Made by a program: the position numbers and the translations under genes
The notes under the pieces: generated by a model
Seen by the model: the letters and a program-made list of their open reading frames with translations, nothing else
Told to the model about the DNA's origin: nothing
Databases searched by the model: none
Shown: in pieces, positions 1 to 5,854 of the stretch
Layout: the number at the start of each line of letters is the position of its first letter
How positions within the stretch are numbered: position 1 is the stretch's first letter
Assembly: GCA_937876225.1 (NCBI GenBank)
Contig: CALFIC010000081.1
Coordinates: 1 to 5,897 of the forward strand
DNA from: an uncultured Chloroflexota bacterium
GTDB taxonomy: Bacteria; Chloroflexota; Chloroflexia; Chloroflexales; Roseiflexaceae
DNA length: 5,897 bases
Direction: 5' to 3'

Positions 1-5
1 AGGAG
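1..5 (+). promoter_or_regulatory. Shine-Dalgarno site of the GNAT gene
   Basis: AGGAG sits at the very first bases of the window, with 8 bases between it and the ATG at 14. It is a near-consensus anti-16S match at normal spacing and is the main reason for choosing ATG 14 as the start. No promoter can be assessed because the sequence begins here. Confidence 0.75.
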
Positions 6-13
6 CACCCATC

Positions 14-493
14 ATGCCAATCCACTATCACGTCGGCTATCAAGCAGGGCTCATCGGCTGGATGACGCAGACCCAGACGCGTTATTATGCCGGGGCGGTG
101 GGCTTTGGGATGGCGTTTGAGTGCAAGGTGGCCAGTGAGATTGCCGAATTTGTGCCGCGTCACGGCGTTGTGGGCAATCTGCTACTGTGGGCCAGTGACG
201 GCGATGCGGTGGTGGGGAGCATCGTGATTGATGGGGGTACGACGCCGGCAGCGCGGTTGCGCTGGTTTGTGGTTGACCCCACCCGCCACGGGCTGGGGAT
301 CGGGCGGGAATTGTTGCGCCAGGCGGTGGCGTTTGCCGACCAGCATCACGATTATCTGTGGTTGACGACGATTGTGGGGTTGGATGCAGCCAAGCATCTA
401 TACGAGCAGGCCGGGTTCCACGTGACCGCCGAGCACAGCGATGCGACCTGGGGCAAGGTGATGCACGAGCAGACGTGGGGAAGGGGGCGTTAG
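14..493 (+). CDS. GNAT family N-acetyltransferase
   Basis: Predicted cytoplasmic enzyme that transfers an acyl group, normally acetyl from acetyl-CoA, to an amine; the substrate cannot be told from sequence. The 159-residue length is typical of a single GNAT domain. The acetyl-CoA binding motif A is visible at about residues 82-101: strand RWFVVDP followed by RHGLGIG and helix RELL. The first position of the usual Q/R-x-x-G-x-G pyrophosphate loop is His92, with Arg just before it. Motif B follows at about 124-137, ending in LYEQAGF, the common GNAT C-terminal signature. From memory, the N-terminal stretch and the late TWGKVMHEQ segment resemble the acetyltransferase half of MarR-GNAT fusion proteins, but no helix-turn-helix part is present. 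ATG 14 has a good Shine-Dalgarno site. The frame is open to the window edge, so a longer protein is possible but less likely. The gene is GC-rich (43 of 60 bases in 241-300) and its TAG stop overlaps the stop of the convergent gene. Confidence 0.9.
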   Translation: MPIHYHVGYQAGLIGWMTQTQTRYYAGAVGFGMAFECKVASEIAEFVPRHGVVGNLLLWASDGDAVVGSIVIDGGTTPAARLRWFVVDPTRHGLGIGRELLRQAVAFADQHHDYLWLTTIVGLDAAKHLYEQAGFHVTAEHSDATWGKVMHEQTWGRGR

Positions 494-503
494 GGGGCGG
501 AGG
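477..503 (+). other. G-tract cluster across the convergent gene ends
   Basis: Three G runs of 4, 5 and 5 bases (477-480, 483-487, 493-497) are followed by GG-A-GG at 499-503, with short spacers. AGGGGGCG occurs twice, 10 bases apart (482-489 and 492-499). The cluster covers both stop codons. It could form a G-quadruplex in the plus strand, or in the GNAT mRNA tail, but the fourth tract is only two Gs or a bulged run. It may equally be chance in a GC-rich, Gly/Arg-coding end. Confidence 0.35.
490..493. other. 4-bp tail-to-tail stop codon overlap
   Basis: The four bases TTAG give TAG on the plus strand (491-493, end of the GNAT gene) and TAA on the minus strand (490-492, end of the large gene). 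No hairpin followed by a T-run is seen on either side, so termination of each transcript must occur inside the other gene or be factor-dependent. Confidence 0.95.
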
Positions 504-3500
504 CTGTAATAACGTAGTCAATGTCGCCGGAGAAAAATGAATAATAAGTTAAATTCCCGCTCATCCCAATAATTTGACCACGGCGCCATGTAAAAATGGA
601 CGATGTATACGATCCTAGTACCGTTTCATTATCAACCCGCAAGCGATGGTACGGATTGGTACCGCCATAACTACGTTCAATCACATGCCATTGCCCATCA
701 TCATAACGCCAGGTGCTACAGATAACATCGGCAGATTCACGTACGATACGCGAACAGACTTTTCCACGATCAAGGTAGATTTCACGGTCATGTCCACCAA
801 AACCACTCGCATTGAAATTTTCCACAACACCATATATTCCTACCGGTGTTGCATATACCGCTGGGCTACGAAAACGAATCCGCACCAGATTATTGGTTTC
901 TGAAATAAGTGCTTGGCTACTCATAAATTGGGTACCGTTAAATTTGAGGTAACTCGTGCCATTATCACTCGCACTACTTGGACAAAGCATCGTGGCATGA
1001 TAGTTTGTGCCGCAATAAAAAGTGGCGCTGTTGTTGGCATTCGTTGTGGCGGCTACAGGATTCCCAGTCAAGGAATCAAATTCCCATAGTGTGGCGCCCG
1101 CAATAGTTGGCTGCGGTGTCACCGTAGCCGTACTCGTCGGTGTACTGGTAGGAATTGCCGCCGCAGTCGCCGTCTGACGCAGGCTGGTTGTCACATTGCG
1201 GTTGACGAAATCCCACCGCACGTCGCGCTGGTCTGCCCAAAGTACCACCCGCTGGCTACTGGTCGTGCCGTGCGTCGTGCTTTGTATGGTATAGACACCT
1301 GGGGCCAGACCAACAAAGGTGTAGTTACCTTGGCTGTCGGTGGTAGTGGTGTAGGTACGCGCAGTTTCGCTAGTGCTGGTAGTGGTGTATTCAACAAGCG
1401 CACCAGATTCGTTATCGCTGGCAGCTTGGTCATTCCAGGTATTGCGCTGGATGTGGGTCCCTTGAGGGAACAATATTTGCGCATAGTCCCAATCAGGGTA
1501 TGTCGCACAATTCGGTTTACACGCATCGCTAAGGGTTTGGAATTGACTATAGCCAGCTTGCGGATTGTTTGTCCGCTGGATTTCACGGAATGTTGTGCCC
1601 GCTTCTGGCCCCACCATCCACTTCCACGTGCCTTCACTCTCGGCGTCATTACCACCGAGCCAACGCCGTGGATACCAGCCTGCCATCATCCCAGGCCATT
1701 GCGCACGCTGCTCCTGCTTCATAAAGAGTTGATGCACACAACGGTTTTCTTCGGGGGACGTAATCGTCGACAAGTAGCCAGCGTTACCGCGCCAAGTACG
1801 GGCAACGGACAGATCACGAGCTTGGTCCCATGTCCATTTGCCACTCAGTGATTCATAAGAATGTCGACGCCCTTGCCAGTCGACCCATTCACAGCCTTGA
1901 TTGACGTTGGCTTGCCATGACTCGCTGATGGGGCGGGGAGTCCAAGTAGTAGTCTTAGATCCATTACCAAGCGTACCAGTATTTCCATACCCCCAACATT
2001 TCATCGTTCCATCACGCACAATCACACATACGTTAAAGTATCCCGCATGCACTTCCACGGCATCATTAATTCCCACTAACTGCCAGGGTGTCATAGAACC
2101 TTCTGGCGATGTAAATGGTTCACCATTCCATTTTTTCATTCCCCAACACCACACCGTACTGTCAAACTTAATAGCACATGAGGTAAATCCACTCGAAATT
2201 TTGCGAACATTTATTAGTCCAGGGATTGTAACTGGGGTGGCATATTCGGAGATACCTCGAGTCCCTGCATCACCACCGTTTGTGCCATCAATAAATAATG
2301 CTTGACCCCAACACTTGACGGTAGAGTCTGCTTGTAATACACACACATGGTAATTCATCGTACCAATTTGCTGAATATTGGTAAATGCATTCACTTTTTG
2401 TGGTTGAGCGGTTTGAATATTTGCAATACCATTACCAAGTTGCGAAAAATAGGTATTGTCACCCCAACATAAAATATCACCACTACTTTGTTTAAGATAG
2501 CAACTTGACAAACCAGCATGATCTACAGACCCCACATCACTATTTATGACACTTCCACTCGGAAGTCGGTATGTGCCAATATCACAACAAGTGGGAGTAT
2601 CATTTTTGTAGCAACTCACCATACCCGTCGACGCAGTAAAACATCGAATTCCACCACCATGCGATAATGCAATCACGTCACGTTGTACATGCATCTGCGG
2701 AATATCTGTGGTAAGTACGCCATTCACAAATTGACTAGCCACCATCCGAGTCCCCCAACACCACACCGTCCCATCTCGCTTCAACGCACAACTATTTCCA
2801 TTGTCGCTTGTAAGATCAACAACATCAGTTAAGCCTAGTACGATACCTGGTTCAAATGTAGTTTTTGGATCACTTGACCACCAAGGATGAGTGCTTCCCC
2901 AACAAGCAACCCTACGGTCTGTCAATATTACACATATTCCCCATGCTCCTGTAGTTTGAGCAAATGCCACCCGCGCCGCATAGGGGTTGGTCTGCCAGGT
3001 CACGCGCACATTCGTAGCAATCCCACGCGGCTGGTAGGTGCCGTCACCTAGCTGACCCACATTTGCTTCACCCCAACAAAGCATATCCCCATTAGCGCGC
3101 CGCCCACAGCCACTATTGGCACTGAGCGCCACCTGCGCAATAGTACTGAGACCCGTCATCTGGACAGCACTACTGCGGCGCGTGGTGGTGGTACCGCTGG
3201 CTACCCAGCCCGCTTCACCGTGGAAGACGTGGCCCCAGCACCATACCGTGCCGTCGCTCTTGGCTACACAGCTCTGCTCATTGCCCAGACTCAGCGATAC
3301 GCTTCCAGTGGTATTGGCAATCACCGTCGGTGTGGTTACAATTGCCCCGCTACGATTGCCATTGATGCCAGTAGGATGGCCCCAACAAGCGACTTGATTA
3401 TCGCTACGAAGCACACAGACATGTTGTGCTCCTGATTTCACATCGCTAATCCCACTTAATCCAATAATCTGCCGTGGTACAGCCGAATCTGCAATAGTTG

Positions 3501-5853
3501 TATTTGCCAATTGCCCGACATCATTGCTGCCCCAGCACCATACCGTGCCGTCACTTTTACGGGCACAGGTATGCCGTTCACCCACACTGACCTGCACCAC
3601 GCCACTCAAGCCGGGCACCAGTGCAGGCGTGATACGACGAGCGTCATAGGTGCCATCACCAATTTGTGCATACGTGTTGTCACCCCAGCATTTGACGGTG
3701 GTATTCGCTAGTACCGCACAGTGGTGATAGCCACCACCACTATTGAGCGCGACGACGTTACTCAGCCCACTCACGGTTACTGGTGTCCAACGGTCTGCAG
3801 TGGTGCCATCGCCCACTGCACCGGTGCTGTTTTTGCCGAGGCACGACACAGTACCGTTGCCCAACAAGGCACAGCTGGTGTTGATGCCGTTGGAGACGGC
3901 GCGCACATCGCGCCAGCTGTCGATTTCGATGGGGACGGCACTCTGCTGATCCCAGCGCCATGCATCGCCACGCCGGCCCCAGCAGGTGGCGCGCCCATCG
4001 TCCAGACGCGCACAGAACTGGTTGCCGCCACCCACCAGGTCGATGGGCTGGGCCAGGTCGGCCGTCAGCGTGATAGTCTGATTGCTAGCGCGGAAGTCGC
4101 CGCTATCGAGTTGACTGTTGGCGTTGGTATCGGTGTAGGCCACGCCGCTAATGGCGTGGGATTCGGGGTAGGTGTATTCGATGATGGATTTGAAATTACC
4201 AAGCTGTCCGCCACCTCCGTAATCGTTCCATACCGATCCAAATTGCTTACTATGGAAATGAATATAGTCTTCACCAACCCAACTATCGCCTGGTTCACCA
4301 CTCGGGTACCATTGTTCATAGCCTATTTCCATACCATTCGGCCATGATTTAATTTGCATCCCTTTTTCAGGTCCACCTTGCCAAATAAATATTCCATGAG
4401 CAGAAACCCGTTTTCCACCAATCCACGGACCTGGTTCAGATGGGTATGGCCAGGTTGCCCAAGCTGAGTTAAGATTCACAAACTGTACCAAACAATCATT
4501 TTCGGCTTGACTCGTAATCGTCGCCAAATAGCCCGGCTGCCCACCACGGGTTCGTGTTTCAGCGGCGACTTTTGCTTGTTCCCAGGTCAATAAATCTTGA
4601 TTGATTTCGTATTCATGCACCATGCCACCTTTGTCCACCCAGCGACAGGCGCTGGCGGGGTGGGGTTCGCTGAGCATGACGCTATTAGGGGTGATATCTT
4701 TGATGCGATTGATTTCACTCGTACTCAATACACGGTTGTAAACCATAAGGTCACGAAGCATACCAGATAAATACTGGGGAAACCATGGAAATTTACCAAT
4801 ATAAAACGGTGTTGATAATTGTAATGCACCAAGTTGCGATTCGCTGAATAATCGCACACCATCGACATAGATTGTTTTTTCATGTAAATTTATGTCTTCA
4901 ATACACACATAATGATGCCAATCATGCTGGTTAAAATCAGTCGGCATAGTATAAAATGTATAATTTTCTCGCATACCACAATATATTTGTCCTTTTTCAT
5001 TAAACGCAAACTCAAAACCTTTATTTTGATCAGGTGATCCAGTCGCAACAATTACGTTATATTGATTTGTATTATTAAATGCAGCCCATGCAGCTACCGT
5101 AAACGATTTATTGGTTAAATCTAGTGTTACTGCATGATAATCATTGACCCCATCAAAATACTGTGCCGGCCCCATAATCGTGTTGGCCTGCACGGGCAAC
5201 GTACTGCCCGTGGTGCGGATGCCATTGAGCGGGTACCATGCCAGCAAACCATCATTCAACCCTTGGGCGATGGGGGTACTGGTAGGAGTAATGGCAGACG
5301 TAGCACTCGCTGTGGGTGTCATACTGGCAGTCAGTGTACGGGTCGGCGTCTGTGTCCGCGTCGGCGTCATTGTACGCGTCATCGTCTGCGTCGAGGTCGC
5401 TGTCACGGTTGGTTGTACAGTTCCCATACTGCCGTCATGAAATACATATTCATACGAGACCAATGCCCGTAACATCGCATCAATTCCCGATGCTTTATGC
5501 TTATCCCATTTCACACCTGGCTGCCCACTTACATACCCCACTTGGGCATAGGTGATTTTGTTGCCACTCGCGATCATCGTCTCGCTATATGTCCACTGTA
5601 TCATCCCATAGCGGTATGTCACCCGGATGTCGTTGCCGTTTTCTTGCCGGAATTGCACTTGGAACGTGTTGCCGATATACGGGATCCGTGTGAGTGTTTT
5701 TGGTCTCACATCATCCCACGTGATGGTTACTACTTTGTTGGTGGCGTCCTTTGCCACCCACACCCGATTGGCGCCACTACTTTTGCCCCCTACGGATGGC
5801 CGCATTGCCCCTAATTCGGGGTCTGCATCCGCATTAAACACCAAAAATAACGG
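490..5853 (-). CDS. Giant multidomain secreted adhesin-like protein (NIDO/LamG/C-type lectin/SdrD_B/RCC1), 5' partial
   Basis: No gene name is recognised. The frame gives 1,784 residues from a TTG at 5844, but that TTG is almost certainly an internal Leu: three more in-frame codons (Pro-Leu-Phe) precede it before genomic sequence ends at 5854, and they extend the NIDO domain. Signal peptide and N-terminus are therefore missing. Domains (residues counted from that TTG): partial NIDO 1-130; Thr/Pro linker 144-193; LamG-like 198-382; C-type-lectin-like 398-558; SdrD_B first half 563-596; RCC1 blades 596-951 and 954-1310; C-type-lectin-like 1315-1488; SdrD_B second half 1493-1552; Thr/Pro linker 1558-1580; LamG-like 1583-1784. 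All modules are extracellular binding or structural folds; no catalytic motif, membrane segment, LPXTG or other C-terminal sorting signal is visible. Inferred role: surface or secreted adhesion/recognition. Base composition swings strongly between modules. Domain calls are by eye; the coding call itself is very secure. Confidence 0.93.
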   Translation of the reverse strand, partial: PLFLVFNADADPELGAMRPSVGGKSSGANRVWVAKDATNKVVTITWDDVRPKTLTRIPYIGNTFQVQFRQENGNDIRVTYRYGMIQWTYSETMIASGNKITYAQVGYVSGQPGVKWDKHKASGIDAMLRALVSYEYVFHDGSMGTVQPTVTATSTQTMTRTMTPTRTQTPTRTLTASMTPTASATSAITPTSTPIAQGLNDGLLAWYPLNGIRTTGSTLPVQANTIMGPAQYFDGVNDYHAVTLDLTNKSFTVAAWAAFNNTNQYNVIVATGSPDQNKGFEFAFNEKGQIYCGMRENYTFYTMPTDFNQHDWHHYVCIEDINLHEKTIYVDGVRLFSESQLGALQLSTPFYIGKFPWFPQYLSGMLRDLMVYNRVLSTSEINRIKDITPNSVMLSEPHPASACRWVDKGGMVHEYEINQDLLTWEQAKVAAETRTRGGQPGYLATITSQAENDCLVQFVNLNSAWATWPYPSEPGPWIGGKRVSAHGIFIWQGGPEKGMQIKSWPNGMEIGYEQWYPSGEPGDSWVGEDYIHFHSKQFGSVWNDYGGGGQLGNFKSIIEYTYPESHAISGVAYTDTNANSQLDSGDFRASNQTITLTADLAQPIDLVGGGNQFCARLDDGRATCWGRRGDAWRWDQQSAVPIEIDSWRDVRAVSNGINTSCALLGNGTVSCLGKNSTGAVGDGTTADRWTPVTVSGLSNVVALNSGGGYHHCAVLANTTVKCWGDNTYAQIGDGTYDARRITPALVPGLSGVVQVSVGERHTCARKSDGTVWCWGSNDVGQLANTTIADSAVPRQIIGLSGISDVKSGAQHVCVLRSDNQVACWGHPTGINGNRSGAIVTTPTVIANTTGSVSLSLGNEQSCVAKSDGTVWCWGHVFHGEAGWVASGTTTTRRSSAVQMTGLSTIAQVALSANSGCGRRANGDMLCWGEANVGQLGDGTYQPRGIATNVRVTWQTNPYAARVAFAQTTGAWGICVILTDRRVACWGSTHPWWSSDPKTTFEPGIVLGLTDVVDLTSDNGNSCALKRDGTVWCWGTRMVASQFVNGVLTTDIPQMHVQRDVIALSHGGGIRCFTASTGMVSCYKNDTPTCCDIGTYRLPSGSVINSDVGSVDHAGLSSCYLKQSSGDILCWGDNTYFSQLGNGIANIQTAQPQKVNAFTNIQQIGTMNYHVCVLQADSTVKCWGQALFIDGTNGGDAGTRGISEYATPVTIPGLINVRKISSGFTSCAIKFDSTVWCWGMKKWNGEPFTSPEGSMTPWQLVGINDAVEVHAGYFNVCVIVRDGTMKCWGYGNTGTLGNGSKTTTWTPRPISESWQANVNQGCEWVDWQGRRHSYESLSGKWTWDQARDLSVARTWRGNAGYLSTITSPEENRCVHQLFMKQEQRAQWPGMMAGWYPRRWLGGNDAESEGTWKWMVGPEAGTTFREIQRTNNPQAGYSQFQTLSDACKPNCATYPDWDYAQILFPQGTHIQRNTWNDQAASDNESGALVEYTTTSTSETARTYTTTTDSQGNYTFVGLAPGVYTIQSTTHGTTSSQRVVLWADQRDVRWDFVNRNVTTSLRQTATAAAIPTSTPTSTATVTPQPTIAGATLWEFDSLTGNPVAATTNANNSATFYCGTNYHATMLCPSSASDNGTSYLKFNGTQFMSSQALISETNNLVRIRFRSPAVYATPVGIYGVVENFNASGFGGHDREIYLDRGKVCSRIVRESADVICSTWRYDDGQWHVIERSYGGTNPYHRLRVDNETVLGSYTSSIFTWRRGQIIGMSGNLTYYSFFSGDIDYVITASAP
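493..1098 (-). other. C-terminal LamG/concanavalin A-like domain
   Basis: Residues about 1583-1784 read as a beta-rich jelly roll. They open with LWEFDSLTG, pass through YLKFNGTQF and RIRFRSP, then GQWHVIERSYGG and HRLRVDNETVLGSY, and close with FSGDIDYVIT. This is the usual LamG-3 progression of 'coloured by strand' motifs, including the 'D-G-x-W-H' strand and the final 'G-x-I-D' strand. Such domains bind glycans or protein partners, or act as structural caps. It is quite unlike the first LamG module in sequence. Four Cys (1611, 1621, 1697, 1709) could form two disulfides. The protein ends 4 residues after the last strand, so nothing follows that could anchor it. Confidence 0.65.
1105..1173 (-). 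other. Thr/Pro-rich interdomain linker 2
   Basis: Residues about 1558-1580 are nearly all Thr, Ala, Pro and Ser (for example PTSTPTSTATVTP). This is a flexible, probably extended spacer between the SdrD_B-like segment and the last LamG domain. It matches linker 1 in style, and the 12-base string GTACTGGTAGGA is shared by both (1142-1153 and 5276-5287), consistent with common origin or the same codon habit. Confidence 0.85.
1189..1368 (-). other. SdrD_B/Cna-B-type beta-sandwich, C-terminal half
   Basis: Residues about 1493-1552 contain TTTDSQGNYTFVGLAPGVYT, the hallmark second half of SdrD_B-like repeats (T-D-x-x-G-N-Y-x-F-x-x-L-x-P-G-x-Y), followed by a strand ending in RWDFVNR. The first half of such a domain, with its D-x-N-x-N calcium loop, is not found before it: the segment follows the second lectin module directly. 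The missing half appears instead at residues 563-596. Confidence 0.75.
1381..1902 (-). other. C-type-lectin-like domain 2
   Basis: Residues about 1315-1488. Visible landmarks are CEWVDWQG at the start, TWDQAR helix, GYLSTITSPEEN (1357-1367), WLGGND (1395-1400), TWKWMVGPEAG, then WND at 1470-1472 and the closing strand ALVEY. The EPN/QPD-like sugar motif is absent at its expected place; a longer insert with DACKPNCATYPD lies there instead. Sugar binding through the classic calcium site is therefore doubtful. Cys1318 and Cys1369 are 51 residues apart, exactly the spacing of the equivalent pair in lectin module 1. Confidence 0.75.
1915..2985 (-). repeat. RCC1-type propeller 2 (blades 8-14)
   Basis: Seven repeats at residues about 954-1310. 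Each has the pattern C-A-x-x-x-D-G-T-V-x-C-W-G; the first Cys of each are at 971, 1019, 1068, 1115, 1168, 1223 and 1273, giving blade periods of 47-55 residues. Seven blades is the canonical RCC1 propeller number, and a closing strand ending ESWQAN follows the last blade. Blade 10 is degenerate (CYK for CWG, plus an extra CC at 1086-1087) and blade 11 has its Cys pair one residue wider. Much of the region is AT-rich (20 of 60 GC bases in 2341-2400), unlike propeller 1. Confidence 0.85.
3232..3255 (-). repeat. 24-bp exact repeat, copy 1 (RCC1 blade 6)
   Basis: These 24 bases recur without change at 3529-3552. On the coding strand they encode DGTVWCWG, the most conserved part of an RCC1 blade, in blades 6 and 4. 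The copies are 297 bp (two blades) apart. Diverged versions appear at about 2752-2775 and 2140-2160 in propeller 2. The repeat reflects blade duplication rather than a mobile element, and is a natural site for slippage or misassembly. Confidence 0.9.
3529..3552 (-). repeat. 24-bp exact repeat, copy 2 (RCC1 blade 4)
   Basis: Identical to 3232-3255 and encodes the same eight residues in blade 4. The identity stops right after the conserved core, so surrounding blade sequence has diverged while the Cys-Trp-Gly core is held. Confidence 0.9.
4057..4158 (-). other. SdrD_B-type beta-sandwich, N-terminal half
   Basis: Residues about 563-596 read AISGVAYTDTNANSQLDSGD followed by strand NQTITLT. This is the start of an SdrD_B-like domain, with the D-x-N-x-N-x-x-x-D-x-x-D calcium loop at Asp572, Asn574, Asn576, Asp580 and Asp583. 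In the family the next element would be a turn and then TTTD-x-x-G-N-Y-x-F. Here the first RCC1 blade begins instead, and that second half is found about 900 residues later. Confidence 0.78.
4171..4653 (-). other. C-type-lectin-like domain 1
   Basis: Residues about 398-558. Landmarks in order: CRWVDKGG, TWEQAK helix, GYLATITSQAEN (438-449), WIGG (474-477), FIWQGGPEKG, YEQWYPSGEPG (509-519), EDYIHF (525-530), WND (539-541) and the closing strand SIIEY. Glu517-Pro518 with Gly519, Glu525-Asp526 and the WND Asn-Asp occupy the places of the classic calcium/sugar site (EPN, ED, WND), so a functional site is plausible. Canonical disulfide cysteines are mostly missing; Cys400 and Cys451 form a pair spaced as in lectin module 2. 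Confidence 0.82.
4699..5253 (-). other. LamG-3/concanavalin A-like domain 1
   Basis: Residues about 198-382 show the standard LamG-3 run: GLLAWYPLNG, AQYFDGVNDY, FTVAAWAAF, then DWHHYVCIED, KTIYVDGVRLFSE, FYIGKFPWFPQYLSGMLRDLMVYNRVLSTSEI. The 'G-x-L-x-D-L-x-V-Y-N-R-x-L-S' ending is particularly diagnostic. Function in the family is carbohydrate or protein binding. The middle of the coding region is strongly AT-rich (17 of 60 GC bases in 4861-4920), while the Thr/Pro linker just upstream is GC-rich. Confidence 0.9.
5266..5415 (-). other. Thr/Pro-rich interdomain linker 1
   Basis: Residues about 144-193 are made almost only of Thr, Pro, Ser, Ala, Met and Arg, with units such as TMTPTRTQTPTRT. 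It is an extended, probably glycosylatable or cell-wall-spanning spacer separating the NIDO domain from the binding modules. Linkers of this type are a frequent feature of secreted Chloroflexota proteins. The DNA is a degenerate hexamer-like repeat built on GTC-GGC/GTC-TGT units on the plus strand. Confidence 0.9.
5455..5853 (-). other. Nidogen-like (NIDO) domain, N-terminally truncated
   Basis: From the first surviving codon (Pro-Leu-Phe before the TTG) to about residue 130. PLFLVFNADAD matches the 'x-P-F-W-A-D-V-D' strand of NIDO domains; later strands are TITWDDV, NTFQVQFRQENGNDIRVTYRYGMIQWT and an AQVGYVSG turn. NTFQ-V followed by a Y-x-x-I-Q-W-T strand is the family's clearest signature. 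The opening strands, expected just upstream, are lost at the contig end. NIDO domains occur in extracellular adhesion proteins. Confidence 0.75.
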
Positions 5854-5854
5854 A

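Larger units (their letters stand above)
2992..4059 (-). repeat. RCC1-type propeller 1 (blades 1-7)
   Basis: Seven repeats at residues about 596-951, with first Cys at 611, 658, 709, 760, 810, 859 and 913 and the second always 10 residues later, usually in CWG (CLG in blade 2). Typical blade text is GQLGDGT followed by PxxVxGLxxVxxV, as in bacterial RCC1/ATS1-like repeats. A closing strand ends VRVTWQTN, comparable to ESWQAN at the end of propeller 2. In bacteria these propellers occur in large secreted proteins and presumably serve as protein-binding platforms; a nucleotide-exchange role as in eukaryotic RCC1 is not expected. The region is GC-rich (43 of 60 in 3961-4020). Confidence 0.87.

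Noticed and set aside
51..521. Minus-strand open frame of 156 residues opposite the GNAT gene
   Set aside because: Pro/Arg/Ser-rich translation typical of a GC-rich shadow frame; the plus strand encodes a clear GNAT fold with a Shine-Dalgarno site.
494..620. Rho-independent terminator near the gene junction
   Set aside because: No stable stem followed by a T-run was found on either strand; the AT-rich stretch at about 535-560 encodes the end of the LamG domain.
1270..1851. Plus-strand open frame of 193 residues opposite lectin module 2
   Set aside because: Antisense to a strand with recognisable lectin and SdrD_B motifs; translated text is low-information and shows no family features.
2140..3730. 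Recurring CCCCAACA/CCCCAGCA motif about every 150 bp on the plus strand, suggestive of an array
   Set aside because: It is the reverse complement of the Cys-Trp-Gly codons in each RCC1 blade; spacing follows blade length and the intervals are coding, so it is neither CRISPR nor an intergenic repeat.
3721..4347. Plus-strand open frame of 208 residues opposite propeller 1
   Set aside because: It lies fully inside the large gene, is antisense to clear RCC1 repeats, has no recognisable domain, and its length is explained by high GC and few stops in this stretch.
5842..5844. TTG as the real start codon of the large gene
   Set aside because: Upstream in-frame codons Pro-Leu-Phe continue a NIDO strand, no ribosome binding site precedes it, no signal peptide follows, and the genomic sequence ends only 10 bases further at adapter.
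490..5853. Eukaryotic origin, since RCC1, C-type lectin, NIDO and LamG are common animal domains
   Set aside because: The frame is over 5.3 kb without introns, the neighbour has a Shine-Dalgarno site, genes overlap at their stops, and Thr/Pro linkers plus SdrD_B halves are bacterial in style.
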